DNA of 64,000 nucleotides from Norana najaformis (GCA_964023275.1 OZ029921.1:1023501-1087500), one strand, 5' to 3'. Shown: positions 20,831-31,754, numbered from the stretch's first letter. The notes: generated from the sequence alone by a model not told the origin. A program made the numbers and translations.

Positions 20831-20831
<1 letters not shown>

Positions 20832-20834
20832 AAG

Positions 20835-21270
20835 AGAAAGAGAGACAAAGAGGGAGACAAAGAGGTAGGCGATATATGGGGAGGGAGGGAGAACTGAAGA
20901 GACAGAGTGTGACCATTATTTGGACACGCACGCAGAGAGACATACACAAACACAGACGCATAGAAAGACAGACACATCGGAAGACAGAACTTCAGGTAGT
21001 TAGAACAAAATAGCTAGATAAAGTGATTCACTTAAAAGCAGAAGACAGGGAGACACACAAACGACAATACAAAGACAGACAGACATACAGACACGGGTGA
21101 AAAGCAGGTCAGACAGACGGATAGAAGAGAAAGAAATGGAAATACGGTTAGATGTTCAGGTCAGAAAGACGGACAGAGAGAGATGAAAACACATGCATAG
21201 ACACATAGGCCTACATACATACGTACATACATACATACATACAGCCAGACAGACAGAAAGACATAGATGA
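20835..21270 (+). repeat. Imperfect GACA/ACAT repeats
   Basis: AGAGACAAAGAGGG, CAGACAGACATACAG and ATACATACATACATACA blocks with unique spacers. Confidence 0.8.
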
Positions 21271-21419
21271 AAGGTGTGTATTTAGTGATCCGAAAAGCAC
21301 CGCCTCGATTTCGTTAACTGAAATTCTCACTGGTCCTCGGAAAGAAGGGAATGCCGTTCTGTTTGCACTGGCGCTAAATAAACACGACCAATCAACGCTC
21401 AGATCATAAGGATAAGCAC

Positions 21420-21566
21420 GAAGGAGGGGAGGAGGATATGGAGGAGTAGGAGGAGGCGGAGGAGGACCAGAAGGATGAGGATTAAGACGAGCAGGAGAAA
21501 GAGCAGGAGAAAGAAGGGACAGGAGGAGGAAGAGGAGCAGAAGGAGGAGGAGGAGGAGGAGGATTT
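21420..21566 (+). repeat. (AGG)n-like purine tract
   Basis: GGAGGAGGATATGGAGGAG to AGGAGGAGGAGGAGG, strongly purine biased. Confidence 0.85.
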
Positions 21567-21839
21567 TCAAGAATCAACGACTTACTAAGGCTTAGACTAC
21601 AAATCTAATTGAACGTAATCGTAATTGCACACTTATATAGCACCTTTTAAGAAAACTACTCGGAAATGCTCTCCGATTGATGGAAGGAGGAATTGATGGA
21701 TAGACGAATTTATGGATGGGTAGATGGAAGGATGTATGAACGGATCCTTCATTTTCAGTATCAGGCAAATCCAAGACCCATTTCACACGCACAAGCACGC
21801 ACGCACACAATTTTACAGGTAATAAGGGCATCTATCTAG

Positions 21840-22180
21840 CACCTTTTTGCCACCGTTTTATTTACAATCCCAGGAATGCAGTATACTGCGAATGTATAAT
21901 TTACAGAGCGCCTATGTTATCCTTAATCGAAGTGCGTGTAGTAAAAGACAAAAACCACAAAAGATCCCTTTGGTCTTATCATTAGTCAGTTTATTACGAG
22001 CTTTAATCATGCATATCCGTGACCTTCGCAGAATCCACCCTATGCTTGACTTCAAAACAGTATTTACCATCGCCACATCCTTAGTCCACGCTAAACTACC
22101 CTACTGGATACAAGTGAAGATTTATAAAAGACTTATAATAGGCCTACACAAAACTCGTGACACTGCCGGATGATGCCGGT
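21840..22180 (+). mobile_element. Non-LTR retrotransposon reverse-transcriptase fragment
   Basis: The frame at 21847-22173 contains ALIMHIRDLRRIHPML, then FTIATSLVHAKLPYW. This corresponds to the HLRNIRRIRP...LVTSRLDYCNS region found near the end of L2/CR1-type reverse transcriptases. It is interrupted and 5'-truncated. The assignment rests on motif resemblance only. Confidence 0.5.
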
Positions 22181-22184
22181 CGTT

Positions 22185-23426
22185 CATTTGAAGTGCAAAC
22201 TCAAATAAATCGTAGAAAATAAAATCGGGGGATCGTTTGCGGAAGACGGGAATAGGGGCGTTGGGCTAATTATGTCAAGGGCTATCATCAGGTATCATTT
22301 CATGCCATTGGGGAACATTGGGTAAATCTTCATTCACATCCCGATGATGGTGGTTGGGTACATGAAAATTACCGATTAAATATTATTTTAAATTGGACTC
22401 GTCAGCACTATGTTGTTAGCGTAATCGTTTGAATACGACGCTGCCTATTTATAAGTACATATTTTTATAGCGCCTCTTCTAGAAAACTTTACAGTGATGT
22501 TTCTGACCGACAGAACAAGACTGATAGAATCTATTGGTCTTGTTATCAGTGCAGTCAGGGTGGGCAACGTCCAGAATTTAGTTGGTATTCAGTAATAGTT
22601 GTTTGATTTTTAAGTGCCATCCACAGATTACCAGACTATCTGGGCCAACTCAGCCTTCCATATTTTCCACTTCGGGAAATGAGTAGCGCGTAAAACGGTG
22701 TTCTGTTGTTTGATGGCTGTGGAGGTGTTTACTCTTCAACCGTGTGATTGATTAAATGCTAGGACCATGCTTCTGAGGCATTTGTATACAGATATGCAAC
22801 TGTTCGAAACAACTGTTGTTGGTGAAAGAGCTCTTTTGGTGGCTGGACCTAGATTTTGAAATTCTGTTCCTCGATCTGTTTATTCAGATCCAATTCAAGT
22901 GCATCCTTAAACTTAAACCACTATTGGCATTGAATAAAATGGCATCACTGACACTTGTCACAAGAAGGCAGACGCTTCATTTGAACCGAATGTATGTCAG
23001 ACCTTTTTAGATTTGTTAGCTAGCCATGTTCCACTATTCTGTCAGGTTCTCTAAAGGCACTATATAAATAACCAGATACATGCATTAACTCTTGACCTAT
23101 ATCTTAAATGGATCTTCTGTCTGGGTCAGCTCAAGCAAACATACTCTCTGCTTGTTGTGGCTTGTCTGTTAAGCAGCCAATTTATAAGTATGCAGCAAGA
23201 CACTTAACGTAATGCCTTTTAATGTTCACCTATCTTATAAAGCACTGCACATCTAAACAAGTGCATTTTTAAAGGCAATTTGTAAATGTACATTGAACAG
23301 AGTGAACTGCAACATGCTTTTGAGAACAGTTCTTTAAAGGCGCTGTGCGTCTCTCCGCGTGCATGCACTGATTGTGTTTTTCATTTGTTTCCATTTTTGT
23401 TGTTTTTCATGTATATTTGTTTGCAG
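22185..23426. other. AT-rich DNA, no gene seen
   Basis: Scattered TATAGCGCC and CACTATATAAATA words (22470, 23060) look like old retrotransposon tail relics. I looked here for upstream cullin-5 exons and found none. Confidence 0.4.
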
Positions 23427-24305
23427 GAATTTAGAATCAAGGACATATATTTGTACCAGCTGAGAAGGTTGGTACGGGATATGCAGATGAGCAAAGCTCT
23501 GAGCGAGCAACTCCATGAAGCTTGTAATCGCAACCGCAAAGGCTTTGCTGAAAACAAAAGTGCTAACATTTCAGGTAAGCTGTTAACCCATTTCCTCAGC
23601 TGTTGAAATTGACTTTAACCAGCAGCTTATATAGCCCTTTTATAAACATGCAGAAGGCATATGGCAGCATAATGATATTGCACTTAACAAAATCATACTG
23701 ATAAGTTGAGTAAAGCTTGCAAAGAGCACAGTTAACACTAACAGTTAAAGGGATATTATAACCGAGTTAACAGTCCAGTTAAACTTTTAATGGTCACAAC
23801 GTAGTAAAAAATAATTGATTACTGCAGTCATGCCCGTTAAAGTGTAATTTACCACTGTCAGTGATGGGTAAGTTACCTTGGGCAGTTATGCCTTAGTAAA
23901 CTGTAATTTACCGCTTGTACCACCCTGTATATGTCATCATACGTGTGTACATGAATGCTTATAAAGGCATGTTCCAGCAATTTGATGAGGTTTCTAAACG
24001 GTCCAGTACAAATTTCCAGATACACAGAAGAAAGTGCTGAAGTAATTATCTGTGTCAATTTTAGATTTCAATCTAAAGATGCTGAATGCCAGTGCAGGAC
24101 TGGGCAGGAATCATGCCTTGAGTTTTACGCCAAATCTTGACATTGAAGAGTCGTTGTTGCAAGTGGAAGAGATCTTCCACCAGAACCACAAAGAACGCAA
24201 TTTTGAGTGGCAGCATCATCTGTCGAATGGCATCGTCAGTAACTGATTGTTCTGTTTATTTGTATATATTTTAGCAAATTTATGCATTTTAGCAAATCTA
24301 TGTAT

Positions 24306-24522
24306 GTGGGACGTGGTGGTGTAGTGGTATGGTCGGTGCCATGTAACTGGATGGTCATGGGTTCGAATCTGCCTCAAGCCACTGTGTAGCGAGCTTGGAC
24401 AAGTTGCTCATCCACAATTGTTTGTGAGGAAGGCAACAGGAAACCACCTCACTCATCTCATCCCGGGTGGCATAAAGCCAATGGACCTGCCTTCGGTCAA
24501 GGAAATCATTATCATCGTCATC
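24306..24522 (+). mobile_element. tRNA-derived SINE (type 1), copy 1
   Basis: GTGGGACGTGGTGGTGTAGT with box A TGGTGTAGTGGTATGG and box B GGGTTCGAATCTG. The body contains GGAAACCACCTCACTCATCT and CCCGGGTGGCATAAAGCCAA and ends in ATCATCGTCATC. It is about 85 percent similar by eye to the copy at 49524 and lies in an intron of the cullin-like pseudogene. Confidence 0.85.
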
Positions 24523-25299
24523 TGTATAAAGTGAGAGGTGACTGTAGATATGAGGAATTGGAGTATTTTGTAAGTAATTTAATTAATTATTTATTGATAA
24601 ATGTAGGCATGTGATATTATGGACGATTGTCTCAATAATTCATTTATTTACTAATTACTTTGTTTATTGCCACTGTGTCAGGTATGGTGGAGGGCCTTTA
24701 TTTATTTGTTACAAGCATTCAATGTTTTTGTTTACTTACAGTATTTATACAGAAAGGCTTTATTGTGAGGGATTTGCTTTTGAATTGCTTTTTGCAGATT
24801 GCCTTTAACACTACCGCTGGAAGTTATGACCTCGAGATTGATGTCTTCCAGGCATCAATACTACTAGTCTTTAACAAGCTTCATAATCACAAGATCAATT
24901 TTGAGAACCTGAAACTGTTTACCAAATTGCCACACATGAAATTGAGGAGCACCCTTTATGTAAGTTGATCCATGCTTTTTCTTGTCTGCTGGCTCAAGGG
25001 CCTAAAAGAAAATTAAATGAGCGTCTTTCCTACTTATCACTTGTGGGATATGGGATGCTTTACGTTACTGAACGGGTGATGTGATAAATAACGGAACCAG
25101 AATTTTCTCTGGAGTATCGGTGACTACTTGTTCAGACGAAGCAAAGAGCAGTCCCTTAAGTTGGGCCCAGGAAGCAGCCATGGCTATGAATTGTTAGCAA
25201 TTTCATTTTCTGATCCTTGGCATATGAGGGCACGTGGCTAGACAGCCCTCTGCCTCACCGCCTGGTCTGCTCACAGTTATACTTGTTTTATAGGTGTAG

Positions 25300-25600
25300 G
25301 ATGCACTTATGTGGTGCAGTTGGATGGAGCAGAATTCTCAAAGCATCTGGAGTGAATTTGAACCCTGGATGTCTGGGTTGACTGCCCAGCTTGTCAACCA
25401 CTAGACTGTTATTATTTCTGCATTTATTAAATGCCGCTTTCTAACGATTAAGCATCAGTCGATGGAACTGAGCAATTGTGAGTGAAAGACTTGCTCAAGG
25501 CCCCTACACAGTAACCGTCTCTGGGGGGGCTCAAACCGTACTCTGTGCGTTACAAGCTGAGCACTCTCCAGTAGGCTACCATGCTCCACTGCACGTCCTA
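25300..25600 (-). mobile_element. Possible tRNA-related SINE remnant and family A tail
   Basis: On the minus strand CTAGTGGTTGACAAGCTGGG precedes CCAGGGTTCAAATTCACTCC, the order of pol III boxes A and B. To the right (25405-25600) lies a degraded AAGCATCAGTCGATGGAACT family A trace. Confidence 0.45.
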
Positions 25601-25910
25601 TTAAAAGGTGCTGTAAAATTAGTTGCATAATTGTCTGATCTAGACAAAGGGCAATACAACATATTTGGTATGTACTATAAGCATTTTAATATTTTGTGTA
25701 GAATGATTGTATATCTGCTGATGTTGTCTGTAAAATATAGTCCTGATGCTACTCATTGTTTTGATCAGTGTAGTTGACAGTTTTCTTTGCTTGTTTCTTT
25801 AGACAGTGCTTGCATGCCCTAATTTGGACCAGCAACTACTCCTATCTTTACCAGCGGTAGAGTTCCAAACAAATCGAGGACCACACAGTTTTCTGGGTGA
25901 ATGAAGACTT

Positions 25911-26052
25911 TAGCCGTATGTGAGTTTCATTGTCTTGTCATTTTTTAGCCGTATGTGAGTTTCATTGTCTTGTCTTTTTTTTAGCCGTTTGTGAGTTTCA
26001 TTGTCTTGTCATTTTTTAGCTGTATGTGAGTTTCATTGTCTTGTCATTTTTC
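25911..26052 (+). repeat. Four-copy 35-bp tandem repeat carrying splice-like motifs
   Basis: Units begin at about 25911, 25946, 25982 and 26017 and read TAGCCGTATGTGAGTTTCAT, then TGTCTTGTCATTTTT. The first unit overlaps the end of the VNEDFS exon remnant, so every unit reproduces a GTATGTGAG donor and a TTTTTTAG acceptor. Confidence 0.9.
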
Positions 26053-27394
26053 TTTGTTTGGTTAGGTGGGTGGTTCTCTGGCTGGATCACAGTGGGTTAA
26101 TTATCTGAAAATTTATATAGGACGAGCCTGTGCCAGTCAGATCATCTGCACGCTAGTTCGGCAATATGTCCCTTCTGGAGATATCTTGCAGAACTAGCGT
26201 GATCTGTTTTTTGCTCCTTCTCCCGCTCGCATCCCCTCCACCTTCTACCCCCTTCCCTTCCTGTCCTCCCTCTCCCACAATCTCTTTCCCTGCCCTGCTT
26301 CCTGGCCAAATGGAAAGAAATAACTGGACCAAGTGGATCAATGACCGACGGTCTAACTACCTCAGTCTTTTATACAATAGACATTATTTTCTTAATTGAT
26401 GGGATCGATTCGTTAATTGATACTGTTGATGTTAAATTTTGTAGGAAGAATGGTCAAGTTAAGACGGGTGGCAACGTCAGTGTGATAAATCGCCTTGGGA
26501 AGAAGAGGTGATGAGAGAAAGGACTGACCACTCTCCCCACACGCAGCGGCTGAGAAAATTCCGGCGCCACTTAACTCGTGGCTGCCTTTGGGGCTAGCTT
26601 AAAGGACTGCCCTTCTTCGTACAAGTACCAGTGAGAAACATTTGATATCAAAGGGAGAACATAAAAGAACAAAATTCCACTAGCAGGATCGCCCAGTTGC
26701 TATGCATTATTGTAAGGAAGCGGCCATATTCATTCACGATTTTACGAGTAGTTTCATGTTTTAAGTACAGTGCAAGTGTTTAGAACGGTTCACGTACAGT
26801 TTTTAAATTGTCCATGCCTTTTCTTCTGCCTCGTCTTATTATTATTATTATTCTTATTATCGTTATTATTACACGTGATTTACTTTGATTATAACATACA
26901 AATGCGTTAAAGTGTAATTTGAGTGTAATTTAACTTACATAAGTGCAATTTGTCTTGCAACAGGAGATGATCATAAAAATCGTCAAGATGCAACAGAAGA
27001 TCAGCTCTGCGGCCCTCAAGATGGAGCTCATCGGGATTCTGATGAAAATGTGTGTGCAGTCAATGAAGAGCAGATCAAGTGCCTTATTGAGCAAAAGTAC
27101 ATCTGTCGTGATGGTGAGAATTTTAGTCAGTTCTACATCGCTTAGAGTGTGCCTCGTCACTCAGTTTAAATGACAAAGGGAATTTGATTTTGGGAGATGG
27201 AGAGAGAGAGAATATGCCAAGGCTAAGAAAATGCCTTTGTATGTTTACATTTAATTGCTCACAATTTGTTTGGGAATGACTTAGATGAATGTTTCTGTTG
27301 CAGATTTTAGGCATTGTTTTTCAAACAGTTGTCCAGCTCTGACTGGGCTTCAACAGTCACTGATACAGCAAAGTCCACAGCAAAGGAAGTCAGA

Positions 27395-27448
27395 CCGAGA
27401 CAGACAGACAAACAGACAGACAAACAGACAGAGACAGACAGACAGTCA
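27395..27448 (+). repeat. (GACA)n microsatellite
   Basis: GACAGACAAACAGACAGACA units. Confidence 0.9.
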
Positions 27449-27935
27449 CTTTCTAAGTGCAATACCATCTGGTGGCAAATCAGTACAACTGCAATTTTTG
27501 TTGCATCACTCTAAAATTAGTTCAGAGTTGCACTTTCTGGTATGTCACTCACTTGTGTACAATAAGTGCAGGTGTAGTGATGTGTTAATTTGCATGCATG
27601 TATGCTCGTCATTGTGTGTAGGTGGGTGGTTGGGTATGTACATTTATAGCTTTACTTCTATGAAGTGCTAGATGAAGCATTAGCTATTTCATTGCTTCAG
27701 CAGCTGATCCTGGTTGAAGTTGTCTTATTGGTGCTACTGCATATTTGCTCAGCTTGACAATTCTAACAGCTGTGACTCATGTCATTCCCACAGCATATTT
27801 TCTGCTTGGCAACATTATCTAGTCATAATCCCAAATATAATACACATTTTTGTGATAGGATTGTCTGTTTTGATTTCAGACAGAAAATTCTGGTATTTCT
27901 GTGGTCAACTTTATTTAATGGCTTTGATTGTTGCC
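27449..27935. other. No gene seen
   Basis: AT-rich spacer 3' of the pseudogene; open frames are short and featureless. Confidence 0.4.
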
Positions 27936-27939
27936 AAGC

Positions 27940-28170
27940 AGAAATTTATAGTTTTTCTCTTGAGTATTCATCTTGCTTTTAAAAAAACAAATTGGATAAA
28001 ATCTGCAAGAATGATTCCTTAAAAATGATTACTCTAAAAAATAAACATTATAACCACTTGCTTATGCACCATTGGCTGCCTTTCTGGATATTGACCTGAT
28101 TGCAGTTTGGTTTTGGTGCACCATAGGTTGATATCATGTGCATTAGACACTGGGGTGCTAAATGTTACTA
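27940..28170 (+). mobile_element. Family A retrotransposon, 3' end
   Basis: Frame-broken coding remnant HYNHLLMHHWLPF (the HITPLLxxLHWLPV block of L2/CR1-type RT ORFs), then GGATATTGACCTGATTGCAG, TTGATATCATGTGCATTAGA and an AATTACAATTACA tail. Confidence 0.65.
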
Positions 28171-28280
28171 ATTACAATTACACAGATCACATGCTGGTTA
28201 CAGCAAACTACGTACGTTACATGGTATCTGGAACTTTCTGGTAGCCACTCCTGTAGTTTGGTCTCTTCAAGTTCCTTGAG

Positions 28281-28500
28281 CAGTGAGACAAATGTGACGA
28301 AGGATAGGATGGCCAAGAAGCAAGCCGTCACGTAGGCCCATTCGAGGATCTTGTCACTCCTGCAGTGCTCCCAGCGGCCCACGTTATGCAATCCAGCAGA
28401 AAGACGAATGTGATGAAGGCCAGGTAGGCCAAGAAGCAGGCCATCTCGTAGGCCCTGTTGAGGGTCTGCTCACTGCTGCAGCCCAGCGGCCCAAGTTATA
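28281..28500 (-). pseudogene. Tandemly duplicated membrane-segment exon remnant
   Basis: Two adjacent units of about 105 bp (28281-28388 and 28397-28500) are about 75 percent alike. On the minus strand each encodes N-x-GRW, a short polar stretch, then AYxxACFLAxLxFxTFVxLL, a hydrophobic span. The right-hand unit is out of frame between GRW and the hydrophobic part, so the pair does not form one protein. The pattern suggests a duplicated exon of a small membrane-protein gene. I cannot assign a family. Confidence 0.4.
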
Positions 28501-28576
28501 ATGTGTACCAGCATGAAGAAACCTAGAATAGAACCGAATAGCCTTACCACATAAACAAAACAAACAGTTTACAAGT

Positions 28577-28665
28577 ATGGTGTGGGCGATAGTCTAGTGG
28601 TGAGCATGCTGGATAGTCAACCTAGAGGTTGGGGGTTCAAATCCCCGCAAGGACAGAACAGATGG
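28577..28665 (+). mobile_element. tRNA-like SINE head
   Basis: GGGCGATAGTCTAGTGGTGA (box-A-like) and GGGGGTTCAAATCCCCGC (box-B-like, with self-complementary GGGG/CCCC arms as in a T-loop). The acceptor stem does not obviously pair, so a SINE head is more likely than a functional tRNA. Confidence 0.5.
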
Positions 28666-28744
28666 TTTGATGTTTCTGTGCTAATTGTGCCCCATAGCCA
28701 TTTCAGCTATAAATGAGTTCATTGACTGTACAGTGTCAGTGAGA

Positions 28745-28852
28745 AGAACAGGCTGACCATAAAGTTGACCAAATACTGACCACAAAGTTGACCAAATACT
28801 GACCACAGAGTTGACCAAATATTGAGCAGAGTTGACCAGCTACTCACCACAG
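28745..28852 (+). repeat. Tandem repeat of GACCACAAAGTTGACCAAATACT
   Basis: Four imperfect units of about 24 bp, just before and overlapping the start of the next ORF. Confidence 0.85.
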
Positions 28853-29215
28853 ATGAAAGTAGCAGCAGTGGAGATGAACACGAGTCTCCTGTCTTCCTGG
28901 AATTGTGTGAAGAAGGCACATCAGCTACATTCCCGACAGTTTTGAACTTTGCTGCTACCGAATACGTACACTTAATAAGCTGGCATGAAACGGACAGATG
29001 TGAATCACCTCTTACAAAGCTGCCGTCAGATGAAGAAATTCTGGAATTCATTAAGAACAAGAACATGACTGAAATCATTGCTGAATTTCCAATTTCCTTG
29101 CCAAACCCAAGCAACTGAAAGATGCATCGGACTGGTAACTGAAGCGTCAGCATCTGTGTGTTATGAGGATCGAAGAGATGGATTTATGTAGGTAAGTATA
29201 GAATCTAGAGACTTA
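28822..29215 (+). pseudogene. Transposon-associated uncharacterised protein, broken
   Basis: The frame at 28822-29118 encodes an acidic N-terminus, then FAATEYVHLISWHETDRCES followed by PLT and DEEILEFIKNKNM. After a frame break near 29105 the neighbouring frame reads LVTEASASVCYEDRRDGFM, then a stop. I recall the combination WHE-x-D...E-x-PLT and LVTEASASVCG...RDGFI from repetitive uncharacterised invertebrate proteins thought to belong to mobile elements. That is memory, not a search. The break and stop mark it as dead. Confidence 0.5.
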
Positions 29216-29890
29216 ATCAAAATGTTTGATAAAAATATCTGATTTTCAAGTAACGTAGGCACGACTGATACCAGACTGAAATAGCAATTTGACAGAAACA
29301 TTTTAATAAAACCAGTTTCAGTTAAACAACTTGCATTGTTTATGTGCCAGTAATTTTGCAAAGTTTAGTGGATTCGTATCCGTGGGTTTAGAGTATATGT
29401 GTACTTTCCGCAAATTCGCAATTTTTTTAATAACGATAGGTTCTGACAGTTGGTTACAGTAAGTGTAATAACAGTAATTATTATGCGTTCGCGGAAGAAT
29501 AATATTCAGGACCCCACAAGGACCGCTTCACAGATAGTGGTGTCGATCAGTGTCAAACATTGAGGGAACACGTCTTTCTCCTTTTAGTTTTTCCTCGGTA
29601 CTTCAGCCAGTTTTATGCCCAATATTTTTATTAGTAAAATCTGTGTTTTTTTTCGGAGCAAAAATCTTCAGACGTGCGTAAACACGAGAACATTCTTTTG
29701 CGAATGCAGTTGGTAATGACTCGTGTGGTATTAGATAAAATTTTCATTTGTAGTCGCCAGGGGCAGCACGTTTTTAAAAAACCCCGTTATGTAAAATTGG
29801 ACATTGGTTGTAATGTTGATGCAGGTCTCAGGCATTTTCCCAACGCAACACAACGGAATCAGACCAGCTTATTCGTCGGCGCCGTATCAA
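29216..29890. other. No gene seen
   Basis: AT-rich unique DNA. A 76-codon frame at 29674-29904 has no recognisable domain. Confidence 0.4.
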
Positions 29891-29894
29891 ATCA

Positions 29895-30140
29895 AATTAG
29901 TTAGAGCCAGCGCCCAACGAAAGCCAATTAGCTGGAACCAGCTTATTCACAGGCGCTCAGTCAAAACAAAATTTATAGACAGGAAGGTTTCGGTCGAGGA
30001 GTCAATCAGGCAGACGGCTTCGGGGGATGGTGTTATCGGATTGGAGCGGGGAGAGAGAGATAAGGGGAAGAGGAAGTACTATATTAAGATTTTTGGAAGA
30101 ATAATGTTTCGAGTGAAAGACCAGAGCAGAAATTGCCAGA
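29895..30140 (-). mobile_element. Family B retrotransposon 3' end (inverted)
   Basis: CAGCGCCCAACGAAAGCCAA, AGCTGGAACCAGCTTATTCA, then AGGCGCTCAGTCAAAACAAA are the reverse complement of the family B signature. The left end lost its GATTAC tail. Confidence 0.75.
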
Positions 30141-30159
30141 GGTGAAGTGCTGGTGAGTT

Positions 30160-30530
30160 TGTATGATAATGGTAATGATTTGCAGATTTATCCACATTCT
30201 GACCCCACAACCGGTCCTGCTTTAGTACCTCAAATATCGATCTGCGTGCAGGAATTACTGGAGTGGATGGCCAGCAACAGACTCTGTTTAAATCCATCAA
30301 AAACAGAAATAATCTGGCTTGCCTCTCGACACTATCTTAAGGATTGCCCACCTAATCCAGTGCTGCTATCTGATGTCTGCAGTATATTTTTACATATAAT
30401 ATATGTAAATATATTATATGTAAATATATATATATATATACGTATAAACGTATATATATATTGCCCCGTCAACCAGCGTACGCGACCTCAGAGTTCTAGT
30501 TGACAACCACCTATCGTTAATTTCATTGTT
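30160..30530 (+). mobile_element. L2/CR1-type reverse-transcriptase fragment split by a TA repeat
   Basis: LLEWMASNRLCLNPSKTEII (30247-30310) is the W-x3-N-x-L-x-LN-x2-KTE block downstream of the RT active site. After a TA-rich insertion at 30388-30462 the sequence resumes in another frame with STSVRDLRVLVDNHLSL, the SVRxLGVxLDxxLS block. The TA tract probably arose by expansion inside the element. Confidence 0.75.
30388..30462. repeat. TA-rich palindromic tract
   Basis: ATATAATATATGTAAATATA followed by TATATATATATACGTATAAA; near-symmetrical around ACGTATAAACGTA. Confidence 0.85.
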
Positions 30531-30539
30531 TTTTTCTTG

Positions 30540-30604
30540 TCTCTCTATCTGTTACTCTTCAGTCTTTGTGTGTCTGTCTGTGTCTGCTTGTGTTTGTGTG
30601 TGTG

Positions 30605-30649
<45 letters not shown>

Positions 30650-30652
30650 GAT
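30540..30652 (+). repeat. (TGTC)n microsatellite
   Basis: About ten uninterrupted TGTC units at 30606-30650, preceded by GTGTGTGTGTCTG. Confidence 0.95.
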
Positions 30653-30839
30653 GTCATTCTATGCTTCTTTGGACAGCATTGGAATCAAATTCATTCAGTT
30701 TTGGAGATTTCATAGGGTAACAACTACAGTATCACCCCAGGTTCGACGCCTGGTCAACTTCGAACAAATTAAAGGAAATTTTTAGAGGGAGGTGATCGTA
30801 TTTCTCAAGATGTGCATATTTCACCCTTAAACGTCTCAA

Positions 30840-31105
30840 ACTAACCCCACATAATCAATCCAGCAACCAACACTTTTCCACATTTACTGTAATGAATCCT
30901 CTTCTGGTCCATGTCTTTCACGCCGCTCCAATTCCAAACACCATCGACCTTATAGCAAGCAGTCTCTACCTGTCTGACCTTTCAATCTCGACCCGGAACC
31001 TAACCCACCCATATCATTTTGCTTTGACTGAGCGACTGCATTGTGCAAATAAGCTCAATCCACTGACTATATCCGGAGATTATAACCGAGGTTATGATTA
31101 AGAAT
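30840..31105 (+). mobile_element. Diverged family B retrotransposon 3' end
   Basis: CTTTCACGCCGCTCCAATTCC, TGTCTGACC, GACCCGGAACCTAACCCACC, TTTTGCTTTGACTGAGCGAC and a GATTATAACCGAGGTTATGA tail follow the family B order with many changes. Confidence 0.55.
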
Positions 31106-31750
31106 TCAGAAAACTGAAGATTTCAATTAAGGTTACATCTTCAGAAAACTGCCAAACATTCCTGGACCATTTCCGCGAGTTCTTCAAGAAAAACAGTCAC
31201 GGAATCGTATTCCAAGAGGCATATCAATCACATGCTGGTCAACCTATGTTTGTAGTATCCTTGCTCATCACTGTCGGCCATTTCCATGCCGTCGCCTTGC
31301 GCCAGGTAGGCCCTCCGATAGATCGCCCTTATGCCCTACGCAGCGGCAAGAGGCGACCGTTTAAGTCGCCTTCCAGCCTTCGTTTGCCATCGATGGAAAA
31401 CGGCTGTGAGCGGAGACTGGGCGATAATCAGCAACCGTCCTTTGATAGAAGCTGGAGAAAGACGGGGAGAAGAAGAGAGGAAAGAAAGCACTAGATAGAA
31501 CAGCCAAACGAAAATGAGTGCGTTAGTCGATGGCTTTGTTCTACGATGATGGTTGGTTAAGGTGTTGAATCTTGGTAAGTACGCCCCTGTGTTTGTATCT
31601 GTATCATTCGAGAATTCTCATCAGTATTAGGCCTAATTAAAGTTTCCGTATTTCTGTCTGTATCAATTTCAGTTTAAGTATCGGTATATTTTTAAATATT
31701 GCTTTAGCTCATACTTGTTTTTGCCACCAATCAGTAGAATTTCGTACCAG
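31106..31750. other. No confident gene
   Basis: An 82-codon frame at 31246-31494 begins with a hydrophobic stretch (MFVVSLLITVGHF) and turns Arg-rich. It has no recognised domain and no neighbouring exon signals, so I do not call it a gene. Confidence 0.35.
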
Positions 31751-31754
31751 CATT

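Larger units (their letters stand above)
23427..27145 (+). pseudogene. CUL5-like: Cullin-5-like C-terminal region, intron-bearing, three frameshifts
   Basis: Six exon-like blocks align in order with the last third of cullin-5: 23427-23574, 24065-24234, 24798-24959, 25803-about 25915, 26445-about 26580 and 26964-27145. The first three junctions keep splice sites and phase, joining for instance SNGI to IAF as in CUL5. Recognisable pieces are LVRDMQMSKAL, FEWQHHLSNGI, SYDLEIDVFQ, INFENLKLFTKLP, TVFWVNEDFS, NGQVKTGGNVSVINRLGK, the neddylation-domain segment MIIKIVKMQQKISS, and an ending NFSQFYIA plus stop. Three breaks of frame (near 25890, 26503 and 27040-27065) prevent one continuous protein. 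Introns rule out a processed copy, so it is a duplicated, decaying paralogue or a lineage-specific dead gene. The N-terminal two-thirds of cullin are not visible upstream. Divergence is far above that usual for CUL5 orthologues. Confidence 0.75.

Noticed and set aside
24235-24240. GTAACT at 24239 as donor of the second cullin block
   Set aside because: It gives a stop at once in the next block; GTCAGT at 24235 restores the cullin alignment SNGI-IAF.
24306-24380. Functional tRNA gene
   Set aside because: Boxes A and B are present but the rest does not form a cloverleaf and continues into a repeated SINE body.
28577-28665. Functional tRNA gene
   Set aside because: Good T-arm-like GGGG...CCCC but no matching acceptor stem seen; more likely a SINE head.
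31246-31494. 82-codon frame with hydrophobic start
   Set aside because: No family, no splice context, and Arg-rich end without recognisable motif.
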